A DNA stretch of 62,497 nt. It comes from CAIKZJ01 sp964626015 (lineage in GTDB: Bacteria; Bacteroidota; Ignavibacteria; Tepidaquicellales; Tepidaquicellaceae). The DNA lies in contig CAZVCC010000011.1 of NCBI GenBank assembly GCA_964626015.1, positions 1 through 62,497 on the forward strand, given 5' to 3'. Shown piece after piece: positions 34,418-43,343 of this stretch; positions within the stretch are counted from its first letter, which is position 1, and each line of letters begins with the position of its first letter. The position numbers and the translations under genes were made by a program. The notes under the pieces are model-generated. The model made no database searches, was not told where the DNA came from, and saw only the letters and a list, made by a program, of their open reading frames with translations.

Positions 34418-34813
34418 CATTTCCAACCTAAGTATGCGATCCGTGTTAGAGATATATTACTCCATTTTAAAAATCGTGTAATCTACCTTAAATATTTAAA
34501 AGTTGAGAATTTGCTGTATTTCCTGATGGGGAAGTCCCCAATAGCATAATCTTTTCTTAACTGTATGATATTTCAATTGTTTGCTATCTAAGTAGAATAG
34601 AAAAGTTGTCCGTTTTGACGTACAGCCGGTACATTATTAAAACGCAGGCATATCGCAGGCATATCGCAGGCATATCGCAGGCATACATAAAAAAGATACT
34701 TTTGGGAAGTTTTTTGACATATTATTGGGGATTTTGGGTTTTAGGGGTTTTTTAATATAGTTTCCCTATATTTGGGGTATTTCTTTAACTTTTTGGAGAG
34801 AAATGCAATATAT
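34418..34813. other. Intergenic region with palindrome and 11-bp array
   Basis: No gene is seen between the ccm terminator and the minus-strand T9SS gene. Features are a short perfect stem TGGGGA / TCCCCA (34527-34540), an 11-bp tandem array (34643-34686) and a G/T-rich tract from 34717 to 34785 that would be C/A-rich in the transcript of the T9SS gene. Confidence 0.65.
34643..34686. repeat. 11-bp tandem repeat, CGCAGGCATAT
   Basis: Four consecutive copies of CGCAGGCATAT are present, the last ending C in place of T. Sequence is unrelated to the array at 12852-12960, but the period is the same. Confidence 0.92.
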
Positions 34814-36193
34814 TTATTTAATTAAGAGCATTTTTCGTGTTTTTGTAAATCTTGTTTTGTTTGAATACATATCGCGTGAATCTATTGTGTAAAAATAAAC
34901 GCCGCTTGCGAGGTTCAGCTTGCCGAAGCCGTTTATCGTGAATTTATGAGTACCTGCTCTCAGGGGCATTTCATAAAGCACACGGAACACTGTTTTGCCC
35001 GTCAGGTCGGTTATTTTCAGCGAAACATAGGAATCCTTTGGTACAGACAGTTCAATCGCTGTTGATGAGTTGAAAGGGTTTGGGTAGTTCTGCATAAGTT
35101 CATACCCTGTTGCATTTTCCCCGTTATTGGGAATATACGTCGGCATTATAATCGGTCCGCCGCCGTTGTTGGTGCGGATTCCGCTGCTCCAGCCCGTGTC
35201 TTTGTTTGCGAATTCGATTCCATAATATTTTCCTTGATGTATACTTGTATCAGGCTGCTGAAATCCCCAATTTACACCACCGTTTGTTGATATCCAAATG
35301 ATTCCACGCAAAGTAGAACCAAACAATCTATTTCCATCATCACCATAAATAGTATCTTTATTAATTAATTTTAAATTATTAATAGTATTGAAAAATATAT
35401 TATAATTTGTCGGCATAGAATAAGTACTCCAATTCATACCTCCATTGGTTGTTTTCTTAAATTTATTACCCGCCGAAACATAGCCTATATTCTCTTCTGA
35501 AAAATACAACTTTGATATTCCAAATGATTGTTGTATTTGCGTCCAACTCATACCGGAATTTGTAGTTTTCCATAAATCAGAATAATTCATAGACCAGCCG
35601 ATATACTCCCCCTTCACTTTTTGTTTCAGGAAGAATATTATTCCGAATCCTGTATTGGTTGATTGAACTGTCCATGTAACACCCGCATTTGTTGTCCGCC
35701 ACAGAAAAGGCAACGCGCCCGCAGTGCCTCCTACCCATCCGGTATCACGGTTTACAAAAGAGATGCCGTTAATTGTTTCCAAAACAGTAACCGCCATGCT
35801 ATCCCATGTGAACCCTCTATCATAAGATCGAATTATTTGCTTACTACCATTTGCAAATGCACCAACACCATATACCGATGTTGAATCAATAACATCTATT
35901 AATGTTATGTATTGATTATGTATCGTTGAATCCCAATGGTAACCACCATTTGTTGTTCGATAGATTCTAAAAGGTTCGTTCATTAATATCAACCCCGTAT
36001 TCGCGTCAAAAAACTTTAAGTCCTGCACCTGCCCATTCACCGGCAGAGGCTGTGAAAACCAGCCGGACTGAGAGTGTGCATTCACGGTTATAATAAATAA
36101 CATTATAACGGCTATTGTTACAGGTATATTAAATTTAGAAATAAGGTTTGACAGCATGTCAATTATGCGGGAAAGAGGTTCTTTAATTTTCAT
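34814..36193 (-). CDS. Secreted BNR/YCF48-repeat protein with T9SS sorting domain
   Basis: The 459-residue protein has a long N-region and signal sequence (hydrophobic core about 25-40, ending NAHSQ). About six BNR/YCF48 units follow (YRTTNGGYHWDS, WRTTNAGVTWTV, KKTTNGGMNWST and others). A T9SS sorting domain ends it (MQNYPNPFNSSTAIELSVP to RKMLLIK). The tail differs at many positions from the left-end cluster, so this gene is outside their recent exchange group. The annotated start (36193) gives an unusually long signal; the Met at 36157 is an alternative. Expected at the surface or outside the cell; ligand unknown. Confidence 0.85.
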   Translation of the reverse strand: MKIKEPLSRIIDMLSNLISKFNIPVTIAVIMLFIITVNAHSQSGWFSQPLPVNGQVQDLKFFDANTGLILMNEPFRIYRTTNGGYHWDSTIHNQYITLIDVIDSTSVYGVGAFANGSKQIIRSYDRGFTWDSMAVTVLETINGISFVNRDTGWVGGTAGALPFLWRTTNAGVTWTVQSTNTGFGIIFFLKQKVKGEYIGWSMNYSDLWKTTNSGMSWTQIQQSFGISKLYFSEENIGYVSAGNKFKKTTNGGMNWSTYSMPTNYNIFFNTINNLKLINKDTIYGDDGNRLFGSTLRGIIWISTNGGVNWGFQQPDTSIHQGKYYGIEFANKDTGWSSGIRTNNGGGPIIMPTYIPNNGENATGYELMQNYPNPFNSSTAIELSVPKDSYVSLKITDLTGKTVFRVLYEMPLRAGTHKFTINGFGKLNLASGVYFYTIDSRDMYSNKTRFTKTRKMLLIK

Positions 36194-36371
36194 AATATAA
36201 TGAATAAATTAATCTTTGTAATAAGTATAATTAAATTAAATAAAAGCAGTGTTATATTAAATACAAATTCAGATATAGTGCGGATGTTCGCTGCGCTTAA
36301 TAAATTGGAGTGTTACTTACGCATAAATATCTTAATTTTATACTTTATATTAACAAAAATACGTATAAATA

Positions 36372-36908
36372 TTGAGAAAGCTGAGTCACGGCGAAATAAA
36401 ATCTGTAAGAAAAGATTTAACTAACATAAAAGAGTTCAGCCGCAACCCAATATATCTGCTGTGCGACAGCATACGCAGCATTTTTAATGTCGGTGCGGTA
36501 TTCAGAGCGTCTGACGGTGCTTTCATAGAAAAAATATTCCTTACAGGATATTCACCGTATCCGCCGCGCAAGGAGATAGAGAAGGTTGCGCTGGGGGCAA
36601 CACTAAGCGTGCCGTGGGAATACGTAAAGGACCCTTTAGAAGTAGTGAAACGGCTGAAAGCAGATAACATAAAGATAGCAGCACTTGAGCTTACTGACGA
36701 GCCGAGGATGATATGGGATTTAAAGAAAGAAGATTTTCCGCTGTGCCTGATACTCGGCAATGAAATTACAGGAGTATCGAAAGAGCTAATTGATTCATCG
36801 GATTTTTCTCTAGAGCTGCCGATGCTCGGAATAAAGCAATCGCTGAACGTATCGGTAGCGACGGGAATTGCGTTGTATGAAATGGTACGCATATTAAAAT
36901 ACAGTTAA
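36372..36908 (+). CDS. SpoU/TrmH-family RNA 2'-O-methyltransferase
   Basis: The 178-residue SPOUT enzyme shows motif 1 SIFNVGAVFRASDG (about residues 36-49), motif 2 LILGNEITGVS and motif 3 MLGIKQSLNVSVATGIALYE, which together form the trefoil-knot SAM site. The family methylates ribose 2'-OH groups in tRNA or rRNA. It is a compact form with no N-terminal RNA-binding extension, TrmL/TrmH-like, and the exact nucleotide target cannot be told. TTG start: the next residues RKLSHGEI fit a normal N-terminus. It heads a run of four genes with spacings of 4, 10 and 18 bases. Confidence 0.88.
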   Translation: MRKLSHGEIKSVRKDLTNIKEFSRNPIYLLCDSIRSIFNVGAVFRASDGAFIEKIFLTGYSPYPPRKEIEKVALGATLSVPWEYVKDPLEVVKRLKADNIKIAALELTDEPRMIWDLKKEDFPLCLILGNEITGVSKELIDSSDFSLELPMLGIKQSLNVSVATGIALYEMVRILKYS

Positions 36909-36912
36909 GAAC

Positions 36913-37914
36913 TTGGAAACACGAATAATAAATAGCGTTGAGCTTGCGGCTGAGGAAATACTGAGCGGCAACGTTGTTGCATTGCCGACGGAGACTGTTT
37001 ACGGTCTTGGAGCTGATGCACTAAACGAAGACGCTGTATTGAAGATTTATGAGACGAAGAAACGACCCGATTTTAATCCGCTGATAGTACATGTACCGGA
37101 TATTTCAGAATTTGAAAAGTATGCAGAGAATATACATCCCGACGTTTACAAGCTTGCTGATTTCTTTTCACCCGGACCGATAACTTTTATACTGAAAAAG
37201 AAGAGCATCATTCCCGACATAGTAACGGCGGGTCTTGACACGGTTGCACTTCGAGTACCTTATCACGAGCTTTTTAAGTTTGTGCTCAGACTAACAAAAA
37301 CACCAATAGCCGCACCGTCTGCGAATATGTTCGGAAGAATATCACCCACTGCGGCGGCTGAGGTGATGAAAGAATTAAGAGGGAAGATAAAATACATACT
37401 GGACGGAGGGAAGTCCACTATCGGGATTGAATCTACAGTCGTGAGTTTTGAGGGCGGCAGGGTTACGATACTAAGACACGGGTACATAACGAAAGAAGAT
37501 ATAGAAAAAGTAATAGGAAGAAAAGTTTATGAGTATGAAGAATCTGCTGAAGATAACAAAGTTACGTCACCCGGACTTCTAAAGAGCCACTACGCACCGC
37601 TGACGCCGCTTTATCTTGCTGAGCATACGTTTGATTTGAAGCGGCTCATAGACGAACTTGACGACGAGAAAATCGAGGGTCTTGAAAAAGACTCGATAGG
37701 AATAATGGACTTCAGTGTTTACGACGGATTCAGGGAGCTTTCCAAGAATTTGTTTTCTGATTTGAGAAACATAGACGAGCGGCATTACAAGATGATATTC
37801 GCGGCTAAGGTAAAGAACGTTAAGCTCGGACGGGCGATTAATGACAGGCTTGAAAAAGCATCTGTTGGTACGATAAAATACAACGGAAAAAAGATAGTAT
37901 TTAAAGATAAATAA
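36913..37914 (+). CDS. tsaC: L-threonylcarbamoyladenylate synthase (Sua5/YrdC/TsaC)
   Basis: The 333-residue protein makes threonylcarbamoyl-AMP from Thr, bicarbonate and ATP, the first step of the tRNA t6A37 modification. The YrdC domain (about 1-200) has ALPTETVYGLGADA, the KKRPDFNPLIVH signature and PSANMFGRISPTAA. The C-terminal Sua5-type domain (about 215-325) begins after SPGLLKSHYAPLTPLYL, so this is the long Sua5 form. TTG start, 4 bases after the preceding methyltransferase, so two RNA-modification genes sit together. Confidence 0.92.
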   Translation: METRIINSVELAAEEILSGNVVALPTETVYGLGADALNEDAVLKIYETKKRPDFNPLIVHVPDISEFEKYAENIHPDVYKLADFFSPGPITFILKKKSIIPDIVTAGLDTVALRVPYHELFKFVLRLTKTPIAAPSANMFGRISPTAAAEVMKELRGKIKYILDGGKSTIGIESTVVSFEGGRVTILRHGYITKEDIEKVIGRKVYEYEESAEDNKVTSPGLLKSHYAPLTPLYLAEHTFDLKRLIDELDDEKIEGLEKDSIGIMDFSVYDGFRELSKNLFSDLRNIDERHYKMIFAAKVKNVKLGRAINDRLEKASVGTIKYNGKKIVFKDK

Positions 37915-37924
37915 GTTTTAATAC

Positions 37925-39565
37925 ATGAAAAAGTTTTTTATAGCTGTAGTTTCATTAGCGGTAATAGCCGTATCTGCGTCATTGGTTAAGGCTCAGAACG
38001 AGCACGTATTTCTTATAGATAATTCGGGAAGTATGTCGGGGTATTACAGAGAGGCGAACAGCGCTTTTAAGATATTCTGCAAGGCGATGATAAAGAATGC
38101 GGTGAAGCAGGATGATTATGCGAGCGTATTCCTTTTCACGAAGACAGATTCAAAGCGTGCGCTTGTTTCACCGAAAAGCATATTCAGCGGGAATGGAAAA
38201 GAACTCGCTGTTGACCAGCTAACGGACAAGCTGAGTCTCATGCGAGCTAATGACGGGGGGTTCGGGACTACAGACCTTATTGAAGCACTCGATAAATCAA
38301 TAGAAAAAATTAAGGGAGAGAGTGCCGTAATATGGCTTATTACGGATAACATAAACGATAACAGCGGAAGCGGAGACTCGTCATATTTCAACACACTTGA
38401 ATACTATAAACGGCTCCGCAATGATGAAAATATACGCAAGGTTTTACTCTATCCAATACCTGAGAAAATAGTTGAAGCGGGGTATGAATCGAACGGGTAC
38501 GTTGTATATGGGATTGTTTATTCAAAGAGGGAGCTGAACCAGACCCAGCTTGAGGGATACGATAAGCTTATACGCGGCATCGGTATTAAGCAGAAGCCGA
38601 TAACACTTAAGCCGCTTGATATAGGAACGATTGTGCTGGTTCCAAAAGTTACTCAAAGTAAAATAGTACCCGGAAAGCTTTACTACGACGGAAAGGCGCT
38701 GCGGGGTTTTGATTTTCAGGAAAGCGAAAAAATTAAGGAAACATTCAGCGACCTTTCGCTTAAGTCGAATCTGTTTCCGTATATAATCAGAAGTGCAAAG
38801 CTGAACGTAAAACTTGATGATTTTAAATCGTCAGATTATTCCGTGAGGTCGCTGGGAACGCAGACCATTACTCCCTCGACCGTCAGCAACGTTTCGCCCG
38901 AAGGAGAGGTTAAAGGTTTCTCGGTGCTTTTTGACATGCCGGAAATATCGCCTAAGTTTTCTTTCAACACAATATTTAAGGAAGATTTCACGGTAGGGGG
39001 AAACCTTGTGCTTGAGGTAACTAACGTTGATATACTGCTCGATGAGAATTATATAAACAGTTTCAAACAGCTCTTTGCACTGCAGACTATTCCGGAAATA
39101 TTTAAGCCCGTGCTGAAAGACAAGAAGATACAGACGTATATACCTCTTGAGATAAGGATTAAATACGGTGCATGGAGGCTTTTTGCACTCATCGGATTGA
39201 TTGTACTTCTTGCGGGGGTTTTGTTTATACCTGCATTCCTTCTGCTTAAGAAGAAATGTTTCACAATAGTTGTTAACGACAGGGAAGAGCAGTCGCTGTG
39301 TCTGAATTCGCTTAGGTCTTATGATATTTACTCTGAAGATTCTGTCAATCTTGGAGCTTTGAAGAAATCCGTTGGCGGTGCGATAAGGTTCCACTGCTCG
39401 AAGTTTACAACGTCTGCGGGGAGGGTTATTACTCTTACCGAGGGTTTACCTGTTACGATAGAAACGGAAGATGATAACTTCAGAAAGAATTCTTACACGC
39501 TGCTTTTGAAAAAATCAGAGAACGTATCTCCTTCAGAGGAATCTGAAATATCAAAGTATCATTAA
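37925..39565 (+). CDS. von Willebrand factor A domain protein, membrane-anchored
   Basis: The 546-residue protein has a signal peptide (1-23, ending VKAQ) and a vWA domain (about 26-200). The complete MIDAS is DNSGSMS (Asp32, Ser34, Ser36) with GTTDLIEAL. A beta-rich middle follows, then one membrane helix near 421-442 (FALIGLIVLLAGVLFIPAF) and a C-terminal domain of about 100 residues. vWA domains bind protein partners through a metal ion. Topology suggests an exported vWA domain with a cytoplasmic tail, inner-membrane bound. It is 10 bases after tsaC and 18 bases before the large outer-membrane protein gene. A partnership with that barrel is possible but unproved. Confidence 0.8.
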   Translation: MKKFFIAVVSLAVIAVSASLVKAQNEHVFLIDNSGSMSGYYREANSAFKIFCKAMIKNAVKQDDYASVFLFTKTDSKRALVSPKSIFSGNGKELAVDQLTDKLSLMRANDGGFGTTDLIEALDKSIEKIKGESAVIWLITDNINDNSGSGDSSYFNTLEYYKRLRNDENIRKVLLYPIPEKIVEAGYESNGYVVYGIVYSKRELNQTQLEGYDKLIRGIGIKQKPITLKPLDIGTIVLVPKVTQSKIVPGKLYYDGKALRGFDFQESEKIKETFSDLSLKSNLFPYIIRSAKLNVKLDDFKSSDYSVRSLGTQTITPSTVSNVSPEGEVKGFSVLFDMPEISPKFSFNTIFKEDFTVGGNLVLEVTNVDILLDENYINSFKQLFALQTIPEIFKPVLKDKKIQTYIPLEIRIKYGAWRLFALIGLIVLLAGVLFIPAFLLLKKKCFTIVVNDREEQSLCLNSLRSYDIYSEDSVNLGALKKSVGGAIRFHCSKFTTSAGRVITLTEGLPVTIETEDDNFRKNSYTLLLKKSENVSPSEESEISKYH

Positions 39566-39583
39566 TTATTTGGCTTCAGTTTA

Positions 39584-42500
39584 TTGATAAAGCAAAAGAT
39601 AATATTATTTCTGGTTATAATAATTGCTTTTGCTTTCACGGGCAGACTGCGCTCGCAGCAGGACCCTAACTATAAAGAGCTCAAACTTAAAATTACGTTT
39701 ACAGATACTTTACTTGTAACGAATGAAAAGTTTGTTGTTCCCAATACTGATGTACTAATCCTTGACGGTAAAACTCTTACGAGGTATTCCGATTACGTAT
39801 TCGATTACAAGAACGGAATTATATCAGTTTCAAAAGAACTTTTCAGCAAGTATTCATTCGATACACTAAGAATATATGACGTGTACGTCCGATACGACAT
39901 TTTTCCTTACAACATCAAAAGCGAGTATTCCATATTCGATTTAAAAATAGAAACGGATACGTTAACTGGCGATACGATGCAGATTGCAACGCAGACGACA
40001 GATTTCATCGACAATATATTTGAGGGAACAGACCTGCAGAGGACGGGAAGTCTTTTCCGAGGTTTTACGCTCGGTACGAATAAAGACTTATCGCTCAACT
40101 CGGGATTCAGGCTACAGTTAAACGGGAAGCTTACGAGCGACATAGAGATAAACGCAGCGCTGAACGATGAAAACACACCGATTCAGCCCGAGGGTAACAC
40201 GCTGAAACTTCAAGAGCTTGACAAAGTTTATATAGAAATAAAAAGCAGTAACCTTGGTGCAACGCTCGGAGATATAGACGTAAAACTACAAACATCTGAA
40301 TTTCTTAACTTCAACAGGAAGATACAAGGAGCGAAAGGATTCGGGGAGTTTGAATTCGGAAACTTCCTCGTTACCGGTGCAGTCTCACGCGGAAAGTACA
40401 ACAGCAATACTTTTAACGGAATAGACGGCGTACAGGGACCTTACAGACTGAGCGGTGCAACGAATGAAATCAACATACTCGTGCTATCGGGAACGGAGAG
40501 AGTTTACATTGACGGATTGCTTATGACACGAGGAGAGCAGGCTGACTACGTGATTGATTACGGACTCGGGCAGATTACGTTCACGAACAAACGCATCATA
40601 AACAACGCAACGCGTGTTGTTGTCGAGTTTGAGTATTCAGACAGGAAGTACAGCCGCTCATTAATAGTAGCTAACAGCGGATACAAGCTATTCGATAAAA
40701 AGCTTACGATTGGGGTTTCATACCTGAACGAAACTGACAATGAGGATAAGACGATTGATTTTACTCTCAGCGATTCAGACAAAGTAATACTAAAGAATGC
40801 GGGGAGCGACAGGCTGAAAGCATCACGTTCAGGTGTTGTGTATGTCGGATATGACTCGTTGAATAATCCCGTAGGCGCATACGTAAAAATTGATACACTA
40901 ATAAACGGTTCAGCTTTTACTTTTTACAGATTTAAGCCGGGAGATTCGCTTGCCGTATATCAGGTTACTTTTTCATACGTAGGAGCCGGAAGCGGAGACT
41001 ACAACAGCGTAAGCACATACCAGTACGATTTCGCGGGAATAGGGCGCGGTTCTTACGCGCCGATAGTGTATTTACCGGTGCCGACATCTTATCAGATAGC
41101 GGGAATAACGCTCGACTATGCAATTAACCGAACGCGGGATTTATACTTTAAGTTTGAGGGAGCGTATTCACTTTTCAATGCGAATAAGTTCGCGGAATCA
41201 GACTCAAAAAACGGCGGTGCTGCATTCAACGGCGAAATCGGATTCAGGAAGGTGAAGTTTAACATGTTCGGAATAAATTTCGATAATATAACCGCATCCT
41301 ATAAAGAAAGGATGATTGACAGAAAATTCACGACGCTTGACAGGATAAATTCGGTAGAGTTTAACAGAAACTTTGACCTCTTCGATTCCACTACAGCGAC
41401 AGAGCATTACCGAGATGCAAACCTCCTTATAGCACCCGGGCAGAACATGAAATTGGCGGGTAGCTTTGCGCAGTTGATACGCGGAGATTTTTTCAATTCA
41501 ACAAGGTTCACGGGAGGGCTTGAGTTTAACACGACAGGTTCACCCGGATTCGATAAGAACCTGCCTGTTGTAAAGTACTATATCGAGAATATTTCGAGCA
41601 ATAATGAAAACATAAACCGTTCGGGAAGCTGGTTAAAGCAGACGGCTTTTCTGGGGTACAAGAAATTTTTCGGAGATGAAACAAAACTAAGCTACATGGA
41701 AATCTCCGCGGGGCTGAACAATGAAAACAGAAAATCATCAATCAGCACGATGACAATAGGCGACAGTCTGCTGTATGACAGTTTCAGATTTCTTGAAATT
41801 GCTCCCCGTATATCATTCAACAATATAATAAACTTTAATTTTTTTGCCGAGTTCAGCTACAGAGATGACGATGTCCCGAGCGGAGGAACTTTAACTTCAT
41901 TTTCAAGAGCATTTACTCAGAGGTACGGTTTACTTTATCAGGGAGTGCAGTGGTTCTATGCAGACATGGATTTCGCAATCAGAGACAGGAACTATTCGAG
42001 CGTTGCCATCGGACAGGGCAATGAAGACAACAAGTCAGTGCTAGTGAATTCAAGACTCCGTTTTACTCCTATAAACAGTGCGGTTACGGCAGACGTGCTA
42101 TACTCAGTAACGAGCGAGCGCACGGCAAAGATACAAAAACTATACGTGCTTGTACCAGTCGGGCAGGGAAATTACATCTATCTTGGCGACCTTAACAACA
42201 ACGGCATACAGGATGAAAACGAATTTCAGTTAACGAACTTTGACGGGAATTACATAAAGCTGAACGTACCTACAGACCAGTTTTTTCCGACGGTTGATTT
42301 GAAAACATCATTCAGGGTAACGCTAAAGCCATCGCGTTATTTTTTCTCAACGGGAAAGGGAATCTTTGCAGATATTTACAATAATTTTTCTGCTGAAACA
42401 TACATAAGAATTGACGAGCGCAGCAAGGATCCTGTGACAGACAACATATATTTCATGAAGCTAAGCACTTTTCTAAACGATTCTAACACACTTGCCGGTG

Positions 42501-43141
42501 CACAGCTTTTACAGCAGGATGTGTACCTGTTCGAGAACAACCCGTCATATTCATTCAGATTCAGGTATCAACAGCTCACAAACTTCAGCCAGTACAGCAG
42601 CGGAAACGAAAGAGCTCTGAACATACAGCGTTCGATACGGGCAAGGCTTGGGCTTACGTCTGACATAACAGCCCAGCTTGATTACGTGATAAAGACAGAC
42701 AGAAACATAGCACCCGTAAACTCAGTCCGCAACAGGAATATATCGGGATATAGCGTAAACACAGATCTTGCGTACAGACCAATATCGAGCATAGAAAGCG
42801 GATTCCAGTTCAACTACACAAAATCGGATGATATATATCCTGTAAAACCAATGACGGCAAACATAAACCAGCAGATACTCCGGTTTGTTTATTCATTCAC
42901 TTCACTCGGAAGATTGCGGCTCGAAATAGAACGAGACGAAGTAATACTAAATACAAGCGACACAAGCTTTCCGTATGAGCTGACATCGGGAAGACCTGCG
43001 GGCAAAAGCTATTACTGGCGGGGCGTTTTCGATTACAGCATCAGCAAAAATATACAAGCAACGATAAACTACGACGGCAGAGTAGAAGGCAGTAAACAGG
43101 TCATCCACACTGGCAGGGCACAGGTTACAGCATTCTTCTAA
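39584..43141 (+). CDS. Large outer-membrane beta-barrel protein, 1185 residues
   Basis: TTG start, then a signal sequence (IILFLVIIIAFAFTGRLRSQ). The N-terminal part (about 20-150) is beta-sandwich-like. From GSLFRGFTLGTNKDLSLNSG (about 155) a series of amphipathic strands runs to the end, closing with ATINYDGRVEGSKQVIHTGRAQVTAFF, whose terminal Phe is typical of BAM-inserted barrels. The LQLNGKLTSDIEINAALNDE phrase is like segments in large SprA-type and related Bacteroidota outer-membrane proteins (LQLSGK...NIPIQPEGN). It is much shorter than SprA, so I do not call it that. Function unknown; transport or scaffold for surface proteins is possible. Confidence 0.78.
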   Translation: MIKQKIILFLVIIIAFAFTGRLRSQQDPNYKELKLKITFTDTLLVTNEKFVVPNTDVLILDGKTLTRYSDYVFDYKNGIISVSKELFSKYSFDTLRIYDVYVRYDIFPYNIKSEYSIFDLKIETDTLTGDTMQIATQTTDFIDNIFEGTDLQRTGSLFRGFTLGTNKDLSLNSGFRLQLNGKLTSDIEINAALNDENTPIQPEGNTLKLQELDKVYIEIKSSNLGATLGDIDVKLQTSEFLNFNRKIQGAKGFGEFEFGNFLVTGAVSRGKYNSNTFNGIDGVQGPYRLSGATNEINILVLSGTERVYIDGLLMTRGEQADYVIDYGLGQITFTNKRIINNATRVVVEFEYSDRKYSRSLIVANSGYKLFDKKLTIGVSYLNETDNEDKTIDFTLSDSDKVILKNAGSDRLKASRSGVVYVGYDSLNNPVGAYVKIDTLINGSAFTFYRFKPGDSLAVYQVTFSYVGAGSGDYNSVSTYQYDFAGIGRGSYAPIVYLPVPTSYQIAGITLDYAINRTRDLYFKFEGAYSLFNANKFAESDSKNGGAAFNGEIGFRKVKFNMFGINFDNITASYKERMIDRKFTTLDRINSVEFNRNFDLFDSTTATEHYRDANLLIAPGQNMKLAGSFAQLIRGDFFNSTRFTGGLEFNTTGSPGFDKNLPVVKYYIENISSNNENINRSGSWLKQTAFLGYKKFFGDETKLSYMEISAGLNNENRKSSISTMTIGDSLLYDSFRFLEIAPRISFNNIINFNFFAEFSYRDDDVPSGGTLTSFSRAFTQRYGLLYQGVQWFYADMDFAIRDRNYSSVAIGQGNEDNKSVLVNSRLRFTPINSAVTADVLYSVTSERTAKIQKLYVLVPVGQGNYIYLGDLNNNGIQDENEFQLTNFDGNYIKLNVPTDQFFPTVDLKTSFRVTLKPSRYFFSTGKGIFADIYNNFSAETYIRIDERSKDPVTDNIYFMKLSTFLNDSNTLAGAQLLQQDVYLFENNPSYSFRFRYQQLTNFSQYSSGNERALNIQRSIRARLGLTSDITAQLDYVIKTDRNIAPVNSVRNRNISGYSVNTDLAYRPISSIESGFQFNYTKSDDIYPVKPMTANINQQILRFVYSFTSLGRLRLEIERDEVILNTSDTSFPYELTSGRPAGKSYYWRGVFDYSISKNIQATINYDGRVEGSKQVIHTGRAQVTAFF

Positions 43142-43343
43142 GCGGGATTTTATTATCTGCGTTGTTGAATTTTTGCGAAAGGCTTCTTTTTTAATCTCAA
43201 ATCATATCACTGTTTTTTTATTTTAATGCCGGTTTTATCTATCCCTTGCAGATTAAATATTAAGTTTACACTTGCATAAATAACAGCGAATTATTAAAAT
43301 TGAACAACTAAAGGAACAAGTAACATTATATAAAGGAGAAAAA

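Noticed and set aside
36386..36892. 168-codon frame antisense to the SpoU/TrmH gene
   Set aside because: The sense strand encodes all three SPOUT motifs; the antisense frame has no recognisable domain and is a shadow.
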